NCBI GenBank assembly: GCA_944990035.1
Contig: CALYLX010000158.1
Span: 248,001-312,000 of the forward strand
Direction of reading: 5' to 3'
DNA: 64,000 bases
Source of the DNA: Clitopilus passeckerianus
Lineage: Eukaryota; Basidiomycota; Agaricomycetes; Agaricales; Entolomataceae
Below the pieces are notes generated by a model. It was not told the origin of the DNA. It did not search any database and saw nothing but the letters and a program-made list of their open reading frames with translations. Made by a program: the position numbers and the translations under genes. Numbering within the stretch: the first letter of the stretch is position 1; every line of letters begins with the position of its first letter. This document shows, piece by piece, positions 23,121 through 33,900 of this stretch.

Positions 23121-25600
23121 GCAACCACGACCATACATTTCCATGAACTATCAATACCAGATCGAATAATCGCAGTCCTCCCCTCGGCTCCATTCTCTTC
23201 TCGGATTCCGACGACTTCAATATGAGTACTTCGTCAGCCTTCCCCTCCATGCGCTCTCGAACAACCTCATTAAAAAGGCCTGCGTTTCTGTTGATCGCGT
23301 CCACTACCGTCGGCGTAGTGAACCTCAGAGCCAAAAACACATCGAGGCCTTTGACCTACAAAGCTTTCGGGGAGGACGAGGTCTGTAATCTGTAACGATA
23401 GGTTGTGTAGATATTTATCTCGGCTCGTCCACGAGATTGAAAAGGAGAAAGAGAAAGAGAAAGGAATGTAGGGGAAGGCGTGATGAGTGCAGGAAGGGCG
23501 TGCGAAGTGGGAGGTGGAGGAATGATGCAGTAAAGAATGAACGTAATTCAAACGATCTTGTATCCGGAAATGACGAACGTCAGCCGGGGATGACTGGGCG
23601 ACGTTGGCAAGGATAAGCACCTTGAAGACGCTGTTATGGCGTTGGGGATAGATGATCAGAGTCGAAGGAGGACCGGAGAGGTCGATAGATGAAACGAATA
23701 TAGTGAATACGTCACCTTTCTAAGTCTCATTACTGGATCCTTGAGGCGAGTGGTTGTTCCCGGGAGATATGTTAACAATGCGGAGGAGAGCATAGGGAGT
23801 GAGGAAACAGCGATGAACCGAGGGAAACGGATATTAGTAGAGCCGTGAAATGTGGTGCGCAAGGCGCTGTGAAGTTGCGAAGGGACAGGCGATAGCTATG
23901 GTCAACAGAAAGAAGAAGGCAGTATCTTATGGGTTGACGAGAAAAGATGAAGGGACGGAGGGATGGGACGGACAAATGGTGAAACGGAGATGAAAGAAAA
24001 TCAAGAGTTACGAGGTGCTTACAATTTCAGAGCTTTGAATAGTGCACATCTCGCCGGTTATTGACGGACAGTACGAGGAACGAGCCTAGGGGATGCTACC
24101 CCTGGGATCAAGTTTCATGCAGATGAACGTTGGAGCGTTGATTGTCGCAGAAGGGACAACGGCTGCAGTGGCCCAAGACCAGGGTTTGGAGATTTAGATG
24201 TCCTGTGAGTCGTGGTCAATAGCTGACGGTGGGTGAACAAACTAGCACATACCAAGCAATACAAATCTAACAATCGATTGAAAGCTGGAGCATGGCAGCG
24301 AGAAGAGATATTCTAGGTTGGCTCCGTATGCAGGTCCGTACAAAAATAAAGAGATGGAGCTTCAGAGCCGCAATCTGTACGGAGTTAAGACGCGTCGCGT
24401 TATGTCGAGGATTGCGGAGAAAGTACCTAAGACTATAGTTCATACTCTACGGGTGCCGTTGTGCTTCTGTACCTTGACAGGATTTTGGGGACTTTCGAGC
24501 ATGGAGTTGAAGAAGCGAAGATTCAGACGTAGACGTGTGCAGAAAACCCGATGTAGGTGGCCGGACTTGAAGGGGAGGCGGAGTGCCCAGTTGGGAATCT
24601 TGAAATGCTACGGTCAGACGGTTTCCATTGAAAAGAGTGCATCTTGGTTTCGAGGCTGCGGAATACAGCGCAATTGCTAAAGCCCACCTCAGGCTGGACA
24701 ATTTAAAGTTCGGCGTGATCATGTCACGCGTGACAAGCCTGCTTTCTGGCCTTTCTGAGGCTTTCATGCAACTTTCGTGGCCATCCAGTCCTCCTCACCT
24801 TCGAATATCACCGGCACCCCCAGATTTATCGTAGGGCCGGAACCACCAAAACTACGAGGCTTGAAACACTGGTGACAGCACCGAGCTCTTTGTGAAGCCT
24901 TGAAGGACCACATGGACTAAACGTACGTTTGCCATGTTACTTCCTTACTTCAGACTTTCTCACTCATTCCTATCTTCAATACAGAAACCCATCCAACTTC
25001 AACCACTGCGCTTCCCTGGAGTGATACTGCCCTATTGTCGCTATAGGGTCTGAACCCCTTGTTCGACGTCGAGCGGAACGAGTCTGTGTTTAATTAAGGA
25101 AGTTCAAATCGTGGGTGGTATGTTTTACCCGCAATGGCGCCTACTAACAACGTTACTTAGCTTCTGGTAAACAAATCTTCCTTGGTACTCGTAGTCGGAA
25201 GGGGGTTTTGGCCAAATGCTACACTCCGTCCTCGCAAGAATCTGGTTGATCGGTAGTTTTCTTTGCCAACCGTCGGTCAAGCAATCTTGAGCAATCTCCT
25301 ATAGGTGAGCTCCCTCTCATATTTCCACCCTCCGGTTCCTAACTCGTACCCTTTTTGTTAGTACCTGAAGCCCTCTTCGCCGGTCAATTTGGTTTGTATT
25401 GGCCGGCTTCGTGTTCCAACCCGTGCGTTCTATCTTGTTATGGCTGGTGGTTCAGGACTCTTACTTTCCATTGCAGACTCCTGCGACATCAATGTTAGTG
25501 AAGAAAAGTGGACTCTCTTCCTGCGGAGTGGAAACAAAGCCTCATATTGGCCTCACAGGTAGGCATCGTCTTTTTCGGTTTTGAGCACACAAATTAACCG
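23121..25600. other. Intergenic, degenerate coding-like sequence
   Basis: Open frames on both strands (for example minus 23270-23620, minus 24447-24767, plus 24318-24680) without recognised domains. Pyrimidine tracts and possible splice signals near 25290-25360 hint at an old multi-exon gene on the plus strand, but no frame can be joined. Confidence 0.3.
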
Positions 25601-26720
25601 ATGGGTACAGGTTGCGCTACCGGAAGCATTGACACCTTCCAGGCCCCCTACGACGTTTCTTGGGGTCAAGCGCATGGGATATGCAGCAGCCCCCCGAAAT
25701 CAGCGGTATCATTATCAGGCCATCCCGGGCGACGATCACCAGTAACGATGCAAAGTGTTCGGGTTCTCATATATGGTCATCCAAGCCCACAAACCCGTGC
25801 TTCAAGATTCGTTGTCCTCGCCTACCTTCCCTTCCTCCCTGCTATCCTCCCTACCACTGACGGAGAAAACTCATATCATGGGCCACATCATCTTTACCCA
25901 TGGTAAAGCTAGCAGCAGCAGCTTTAGGGAAGAAACATCCGTTGCTGAATGACCCGAGGAACCCGCCCAAGGATGTCAATATGGAGGTCATCAGCGACCT
26001 CGGAAACGACTACCACGACCAGTCTAGGTTCTGGGTACTTCTCAGCCCTCGCGGAACTGGGCTCCTGTACCCGCCGCGAGCGAAGCAGCTGTGGAGGTAA
26101 CATCACCTGAAGCACCAGTGGTATTGGTGGACGACGTGGTGGATGTGGCAGCCGCAGGGGAGAAGGCGGCAGAGATGACATCAATGTACGGTCGAACGGA
26201 GAGGCTGTTGCTGACGCTGCACAAGTAGATGGGTGGGATCCCCCGACTTCGACCTCCCTCGCTTTGATCCATCACCGTCTTGAACCCCAGAGCCGAACTT
26301 TGAATAACAGCTTTCCGTGCAGAATTGGGTCGTTTGAGTGGTACACCGGTCGCCAACAGAAGATGCGTAATTCACTCCGGTATCCCCGAGGCAGCGCAGA
26401 TCACTCTGGAAAAAAAGCGCTCTTGCGGTCCTGGCCTACTTTGGACGCTTCGCAAACTCAAACGCAAGGGACGCAATGCCCTGTGTCTCTTCTTCAAGAA
26501 CCCCATCACATCCACTCAAGACGACGACAGACCCAGTGGCAATGCAAGCTTCTTGGCCCTTCTTATGTGGTCATCCAAATCCTCATCCAATGTAACGTCC
26601 TCGCGTACTGCCATTAGACCCGTTATCCCAACCATCAGGTTTACGACTGCCCACCAAGCGGGCTCCGTTGGCGAATTCTGATGATGACATGTTATCCCCC
26701 ATAGACCTACTGCAGTAGCA
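25601..26720 (+). pseudogene. Plus-strand copies of the FLR-module family
   Basis: Two diverged copies of the coding-like module that is otherwise mostly on the minus strand. One centres near 25740-25860 and the other near 26530-26650, each with an acccagtggcaatgcaagc / ccagtaacgatgcaaagt start. A related plus-strand copy lies at 62590-62960: both regions share the phrase cagaagatgcgtaattc / cggaagacgcgtaattc (26358 and 62690). Frames are broken, so these are treated as decayed. Confidence 0.4.
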
Positions 26721-27640
26721 CCAGGTTTGGGGAAGCAGCCACTATTCCCCAATGGTCCAGAGGAGCGTATTGCCTCTTGAGATGCCGATATGGAGGTCAG
26801 TAGAGACCTCTCGTATGGCTGGGATGATGGGCGTATACTAGTACTCAAACATCATGGGCCAGCACCCTTTCCGGCCCTAACGAAGATGAAGTGGTTGAAA
26901 CGGCAATATCTCTAGCGGGACCGATGGTGAGGGAAAATGACGAGGCAGGAGTAGCAGATGGGAAGGAGATACGGCCTTTAGGAACCACTCGCAAAAAATG
27001 GCAGCTTCAGTTCGCGAGTAGACCGACGGTGAAGATGATAGCTCGCAACGTCCACCTCTCCCGTTTGAAACAATGCTGGGAGCAGTGGAGTTTATCTCCA
27101 TTCACGTATCTGCCGTAAATTTCGTTTGGAAGCTTCGTCTCTTTATTTAGTGTACATACGACCTTCCGTTGTTTCCGGTACTCGTACAACTATGACACAA
27201 CCTATTCTTCGAGCTTACAATATTTAGATACCAATATTTCCAGTGGTTTACCTTTGTAGTACGGAATTTCAATTTCAACCTCCTAGGTTCTGTCCCAGCC
27301 TCTGAAGTCTCCAAACGTTTAGAATTTGAATTATGTATAGGCGCAATGATTCGGCACGTTTAGTGACAACGGAACACATTACAAGCCCACCTGGCTAACT
27401 CAGGAATTGCCAACATGAAAGTCATTCGAACAATATTGATATTTTCTCTATAACGCGGAAAGGTGTGTATACAGGATAACAAGAGCAGAGAGTTTAATGG
27501 GGGGTACTCCATAAAACCGACGGAGGGGCGATGAAAAGAAACCAGGGGAGTCAAATTGTAGAAACAACGAAAAGATCAGATACGGGCCCTTCTCATCGCC
27601 CACAAATGACCGCAGTTTGCAAGTTCTGGGTGGCAAGAGC
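26721..27640. other. Intergenic, no gene recognised
   Basis: Short open frames (plus 26891-27118, minus 26877-27101) and AT-richer sequence. Nothing with a recognisable family. Confidence 0.3.
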
Positions 27641-28660
27641 CACCTTTTCAGGATTTGGTCCTGTGGCACAGTAGGTTCGTGCTTGTCGAGAGTTTTGGAG
27701 GGTCAGTGGCTGATCGAATGGCAGCCGGAAAGGTGACGCCTATGCTACCACGGGAGAAGCGTGACACTCCGTAAGCCTTGGTGGAGGTGGTCCAGGCCGT
27801 CTGGAAACCGCGTCGGATGCTCAAGATGGTGAGGACGTAGGAAGTCGTGCTGGCGGCGACTGGTTCGAGGGCTTGTCCTCTTCGATATCGATGAGAAGAT
27901 GGGTCTTGCACTAGAGACTAGAGGTTCATGACTCGTTCATGAAGGCAAACCTGAAGGTGGTAATGGGAGATTTGGCCACCGAGGTCCGGGTGCTAGAGAA
28001 GGAGGAGGATCTTATTAGATAGGCTTGAATGAGGTGTAAAGTGAGAAAGGAGGATTTTTTTTTGAAATTCGGTCATAGCAAGTACTCGGAATGGAAGGAG
28101 AGATGAGAAGGTGAGGAGGAAAACTCGCAAGTGAAGCCACGAAGGATAATACAACCTACCTCGACCACGTCAGCCCCGAATATCCTTGAGCATATTCAAG
28201 GACCTCTTGCTTTGACCAACTGCTCGTCTACCGACACCAAATCTGCTGCAAAATGGTCGTCACTATCAGCATTTTCAAGCCATTAGGGAAGGCTGTGGTG
28301 CCTATTCAACAGTCGCCAGCAATAAGAAGCCCTCGTCCAGCCTCGACATAGGTGCCTCGTTCGTCAAGGTTGCTGTAGCTCTTCAAAGCCAACTTTGCTA
28401 CTACCGGCACCCTGACATCCGGACAGGAACTTGCCATGCAGTATTGAAGTTGGGATCGATGGAGGATTCGTCGTATCATGTGGTAAGCTCAAGAGACCAT
28501 GGTGTACATGAATCCCGATCCTAGGCGGACTGCTTCGGGGCCAACAAAGGTTTCAAAAGTGCGCCCTGAACGGAAGCCTAAGAATTGAGAAACAAGACAT
28601 CGAGAATAGACATAGGACGTACCAACTCGTTCGATTTCTCCAGGTTCTGTCACCCACCCG
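27641..28660 (-). pseudogene. Decayed minus-strand coding sequence, copy 2
   Basis: Second copy of the unit at 12600-14270, in the same orientation relative to the window. Matching landmarks: the block at 27970-28010 against 13120-13160, the block at 28480-28530 against 14022-14070, and the exon-end/donor block at 28610-28645 against 14150-14190. The open frame 27648-27911 on the minus strand (87 codons) is the longest remnant. Product unknown. Confidence 0.4.
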
Positions 28661-30200
28661 GATGAGGATATTCTCCACTTGGAAGCAGGATAGTCCGCTT
28701 GCGTTCTCCTTGATTGTTCCCCAACAGGATCAGCTAACGGCGTGGTTTAGGCCTCTTCTGGGGGAGGTACGGGTACCAACCCACCTTCGCCTGCGCCGTT
28801 GCTGGAAGTTGGTGCTGTGGTTGAAGACGGTAATGGTTGAGAGGTGGAGGTCGTTGGGTTCATCTACCTGCTCATGTGGTAGAACAGCCTTCCATCTGAC
28901 TTCTTCCCAGTCACCGTATCCACCGCTTCTTCTGCCTCCTCTGCCTCCACCTCCTCATCCACCACCATCATTTCCTCTGTTCATGTTGCCGTTACATCCG
29001 CCTCTGCCTGGAGGTACAGGCCGGCAGGCATTCTTCCTCCTGGTCGCCCATATCCAACATCCTCAGAAATAGCGCGCTCAGGCTCTCCTTAACATTGGGG
29101 AATGGTGATTGTTTCCTCTGAGCCGCTGCTGTTACCGCAGGCGATGCTGGGGTAAGGATGACATGTACTAGAGTTCGCCGACTAGTCGTAGGCCTGACAG
29201 CGGGAACGAGGTGTCAACGGCAGTAGATGGGGAGGAGGGTATGGCGTTGACGGTGAAGGAGGGTTTGAAGGAGTGCGTAGAAAGACCTTAACGCAGGAAG
29301 ATCCGAAGGGTTTGTTGTGCCCAAGGGCCTGTTGTCATCATCATCTTGCGTGGCCTGACGGCGGTGGTTGTGGTTGCAGGAGGAAGAATCAAGGATGTTA
29401 ATATCCCTAGGGCTGAGTTTGCGAAACCCTGAAAGCGTCTTCTGCTGGTGCTGGTGCAGCAATCGACCAGCTCGTTATGGAGCGCCGGTTCTAGAGGTTG
29501 GCTTGGTTAAAGACGAGGGTGGTCATGGCTGAGATCTGAGAGCGGGGAAGGTCGAAGTTAGGGGAGGGTCTTCTTCATCCAAGGTGCAACTGCCTTCCCA
29601 TTCGACTTTTCCCCAGAGGTCGTCCCCCCTGCTTCCTCTCGTGCCTCGGCCGCCATCGTTAGTTCCTCCTGCAACGTTGCCGTTATATTTGCCTCAGCCT
29701 TGGGTGGTACGGAAGGAGCCTCCTGACAAGGGTTACTAGTCCCCCTAGTCGAAGGCCTGACAGCGAAGAGGACATGTCGATGATGGGAGGTGAGGAGGGT
29801 AGTTGGCGGTGTGGGCGGTTTTGAAGGACGGCCTAGGAAGCTCCGGATTGCTTGTTGTGCTTGGGTGTCCACAGCCATCGTCGGAGATGGCCTAGCACCA
29901 ATAGTCTAGGTTTGGGGGCTCAGAGAAAAAGGCGAGGTGCATCGTGTTCCTTGAATAGGAGTAGAAGGTAGGTGCGGCACGAATGCAAAACGCTTCCTGA
30001 ATGCGACCTGTGCATGTTTTGTTAACTTCCACATCAAGGGATATCAGAACACACGGTACATACCTTCAACCATGAGATGGGATTATTCTCATTCAGAGAA
30101 AGAATAGTCCGCTCGTTTGGGACTCTCGCAGGAGCCTGTGAGCAGATGTCAGAATTCTGAACCATGAACGTTGCACCGTGACCAAACAGAACTCACAGCT
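28661..30200 (-). pseudogene. SVPPK/FLR module family, minus-strand copies
   Basis: At least two copies. The clearer one (minus 29558-29878, 106 codons) reads QQAIRSFLGRPSKPPTPP, then EAPSVPPKAEANITATLQEE and SNGKAVAPWMKK. A conserved intron lies on the minus strand at about 30002-30065, donor GTATGT after an exon ending ENNPISWLK. The same order of parts (ENNxxIS exon, 55-nt intron, FLR block, SVPPK block, NGKAV block) recurs at 37.1-39.9, 44.5-48.1 and 58.9-61.6 kb. Function unknown. Frames are mostly broken between blocks. Confidence 0.5.
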
Positions 30201-30785
30201 GTGTCGGGCACTCTGACTATGGATGGGGGCCTCGCAGAGGAAGAAAAATTAATTAATTAATTCAGAAGCAAGAACCAATCAGAATCCTCGATCGCGTCAG
30301 TGATGTGCAGTTGATTAAATAGGTATAACAATTTGCCTTACAGAGTAGGGCGGGTCAGAGCAATATACCATATATAGTATAACATTTCGAACTCAGCTAC
30401 AGACTGCCTCCGTTTAACGGGAGGTGCCATAATTCGGGTTTGTTGAGGGTTTAAGCTGAGAGACAGTTGACTCTGCGAGGTCGGGTGTACTTGGGTGGCC
30501 AAACCGCCGTACGTTCCGCGAATACGAGAGTCAAATGAAAACGATAAGAGACGCTGGGAGCGAGAAGAGCTGGGAGATGCTCAAAATATGTGGCGGGAGT
30601 GTGAGAGTATCACAGTCGCGTCACACGTAGCCTCGAGAGAGCAGGTGTAAGTCCTCTTCTATTCGAGATTGCTGGCCTCTCTAAGTCGTGTACAGGACCT
30701 TTATATACTAATTCCTAGGTATAGCTAACGTAATCTGTGAAGTAGCTACGATGTACGGATGTATAGAACGAGCTCGGAATAGTAA
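30201..30785. other. Intergenic before HET2, with a short TTAA run
   Basis: Contains four tandem TTAA at 30247-30262 and otherwise unremarkable sequence. No gene seen. Confidence 0.5.
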
Positions 30786-30962
30786 TCTAATCTTATCTGG
30801 ATGAAGTAAGCATAACGTTGTCACGTATTCGCCACAGATCGATATAGGCGATCGTATCAAACCAACCAGTTTGTGTCTCCTCGCTCCTGTTTCCGTCCTT
30901 ATTTCTCTCCTCGCTACCTTTTGCCTTGTTCGAAACCGAGCCGCATCCTAATCCTCCTCGAT
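30786..30962 (+). promoter_or_regulatory. HET2 leader, truncated version of the HET upstream block
   Basis: Retains only the proximal part of the conserved block: caaaccaaccagtttgtg near 30857, the pyrimidine-rich leader with ctcgctaccttttgccttgt near 30920, and cctcgatATGGTGAGTGG. The distal cctaatcgatggtc part seen before HET1, HET3 and HET5 is not found, so the duplicated block has a breakpoint here. Confidence 0.5.
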
Positions 30963-33900
30963 ATGGTGAGTGGTATGAACAGCTATTGTCCATTCGCTGG
31001 CTGATGTCATCTTCAGGACGTAAGTGAACCATCCAGTCTTGTCCATTCGCTTGCTGATCTCGCCTTCAGTTCGTGAGTGGATCATCCAGTCCCGTCTATT
31101 CACTCCCTAATCTACTCTTTAGCATGTAAGTGAATCATCCGGTCCCGTCCCTTTGCTCGCTGACCTCGCCTCAGGATGTAAGTGGATCATCCAGCATCGT
31201 CCATTCCCTCGCTGATTTCGTCTTCAGAGCGTAAGTGAACCATCCAGTCTTGTTCATTCCCTCGCTGATCCCTTCTTCAGGTCGTAAGTGAATCATTCGA
31301 TCTCATCTATTCACTCTCTGATCTCGTCGCAGATCGTAAGTGAATCATCCAGCCTCGTCCGTTCGTTCCCTGATCTTGTCTGTTCGCTCCCAGGCAGTAA
31401 GTGAATCATCCAGTTTCGTCCATTCGCTCTCTGATCTCGTCTTCAGGGCGTAAGTGAACCATCCTGTCTCGTCCATCCGCTCGCTGATCTCGTCGTCAGG
31501 GCGTAAGTGAACCATCCTGTCTCGTCCATCCGCTCGCTGATCTCGTCTTCAGCGAGTAAGTGAACCATCCAGTATCGTCCGTCCGCTCGCTGACCTCGCC
31601 TCAGGATGTAAGTGAATCATCCAGCCTCGTCCATTCACTCCTTGATCTTGTCTCAGATCGTAAGTGAATCATCCAGTCTCGTCCATTCGCTCGCTGGATC
31701 TCGTCTCAGACCGTAAGCAAATCATCCCCTCTCATCCATTCGCTCTCTGATCGCGTCATCAGCATGTGAGTGGACCATCCAGTCTCGTCCATCTGCTCGC
31801 TGACCTCATCTCAGCATGTGAGTGAATCCTCCAGTCTTGTCCCTTCGCTCGCTTATCTCGTCTCAGATCGTAAGTGAACCATCCAGTCTCGTCCATCCGC
31901 TCGCTGATCTCGTCTTCAGGGAGTAAGTGAACCATCCAGTCTCGTCCATCCGCTCACTGATCTCCTCTTCAGGGAGTAAGTGAACCATCCAGTCTCGTCC
32001 ATCCGCTCGCTGATCTCGCCTCAGACCGTAAGTGAACCATCCAGTCTCGTCCATCCGCTCGCTGATCTCGCCTCAGACCGTAAGTGAACCATCCAGTCTC
32101 GTCCATCCGCTCGCTGATCTCGTCTCAGATCGTAAGTGAACCATCCAGTCTCGTCCATCCGCTCGCTGATCTCGTCTCAGATCGTAAGTGAACCATCCAG
32201 TCTCGTCCATCCGCTCGCTGATCTCGTCTTCAGAACGTAAGCAAATCATCCCCTCTCATCCATTCGCTCTCTAATCGCGTCATCAGCATGTGAGTGGACC
32301 ATCCAGTCTCGTCCATCTGCTCGCTGACCTCATCTCAGATCGTAAGTGAATCCTCCAGTCTTGTCCCTTCGCTCGCTTATCTCGTCTTCAGGGAGTAAGT
32401 GAACCATCCAGTCTCGTCCATCCGCTCGCTGATCTCGTCTTCAGTCAGTAAGTGAATCCTCCAGTCTCGCCCTTTCGCTCGCAAATATCGGCTTCAGGAT
32501 GTAAGTCGATGATCGAGTGTTGTTGATGCGCTCGCTGATCTCTTCTTTAGAGAGTAAGTCGATCATCGAGTGTAGTTGATGCACTCGCTGACCTCTTCTT
32601 TAGAGAGTAAGTGAATCTTCCGCAGTTGCCCATTTGCTCGCTGACCCCATCTTTAGTGGGTAAGTGAATCATCCATTGTCATCCCTTTACTCGCTGACCT
32701 TGGTTTTAGGAAGTAAGTCAACCCTCCACTGTCGTCTGTTCACTTGCTGACCTCAGCTTTAGGAAGTAAGTGAATTCTGCCGTGTCGTTCATGCGCTAGT
32801 TAATTCGATCTTCAGAGAGTAAGTCAATCATCCAATATCGTCCCTTTGCTCGCTCACCTTCGCTTTAGGAAGTAAGTGAAAGCTCCACTGTCGTGCATTG
32901 CTCGCTGATCTCGCCTTTAGGAAGTAAGTGAATTCTTCCGTGTTGTTCATGCCCTCGCCGATCCCATCCTCAGAGAGTAAGTGAATGGTCCACAGTCGTC
33001 CATTTCCTCGCTGAGCTAGGCTTTAGGTAGTCAGTGAATTATCCCGCGTTGTTCATGCCCTCGCTAATCCCATTTGCAGAGAGTAAGTGAAACCTCCACT
33101 GTTGTTTATTTGTCCGCTGATCTCGGCTTTAGGAAGTAAGTGAACTATCCACTGTCGTTGATGCGCTCACTGATCCCGTCTCCAGATGGTAAGTGAATTC
33201 TCCAGTGTTGTTCATGCGTTCACTAACCCCGTCTCCAGAAGGTGAGTGAATCTTCCGCAGTCTTCTATTCTATCGCTCATCTAGCGTTTAGGAAGTACGT
33301 CAATCCTCCGCTATGGTCCATGCGCCCGCTGATCCCATTTTTAGAGAGTAAGCGAATCCTCCACTATCGTCAATTTACTTGCTAATGTCGACTTTAGGAA
33401 GTAAGTGAATCCTCCACTATTGTTCACGCGCTCGCTGATCCCATTTTCAGATAGTAAGTGAATCTTCGACAGTTGTCCATTTACCCGCTGATCTAGGCTT
33501 TAGGAAGTATGTGAATCCTCCACTGTCGTTCATGCGCTCGTTGATTTCATTTTCAGACAGTAGGTGAATACTCCAATGTTGTTCATGCGCTCGCTGATCT
33601 CGGCTTTAGAAAGTCAGTGAATCGTTCACTGTAGTTCATGTGCTCCCTGACCTCCTCTTCAGATTGTAAGTGAAGCCTTCAGTGTCGTTCGTGCGCTCGC
33701 TAACCCGATCTTCAGAGAGTAAGTGAAACCTCCACTGTCGTGCATTGCTTGCTGATCTCGTCTTTAGGAAGTACATGGATCCGCCACTCTCGTCTATTTG
33801 CTCGCTGATCTCGGCTTTAGGAAGTAAGTGAATCATCCCGTGTTGTTCATGAGCTTGCTGATCCCATCTTCAGAGAGTAAGTGAATCCTTCAATTTTGTC

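Noticed and set aside
30247..30262. TTAA run as a transposon target or end
   Set aside because: Four TTAA units without terminal inverted repeats or an element beside them; treated as simple sequence.
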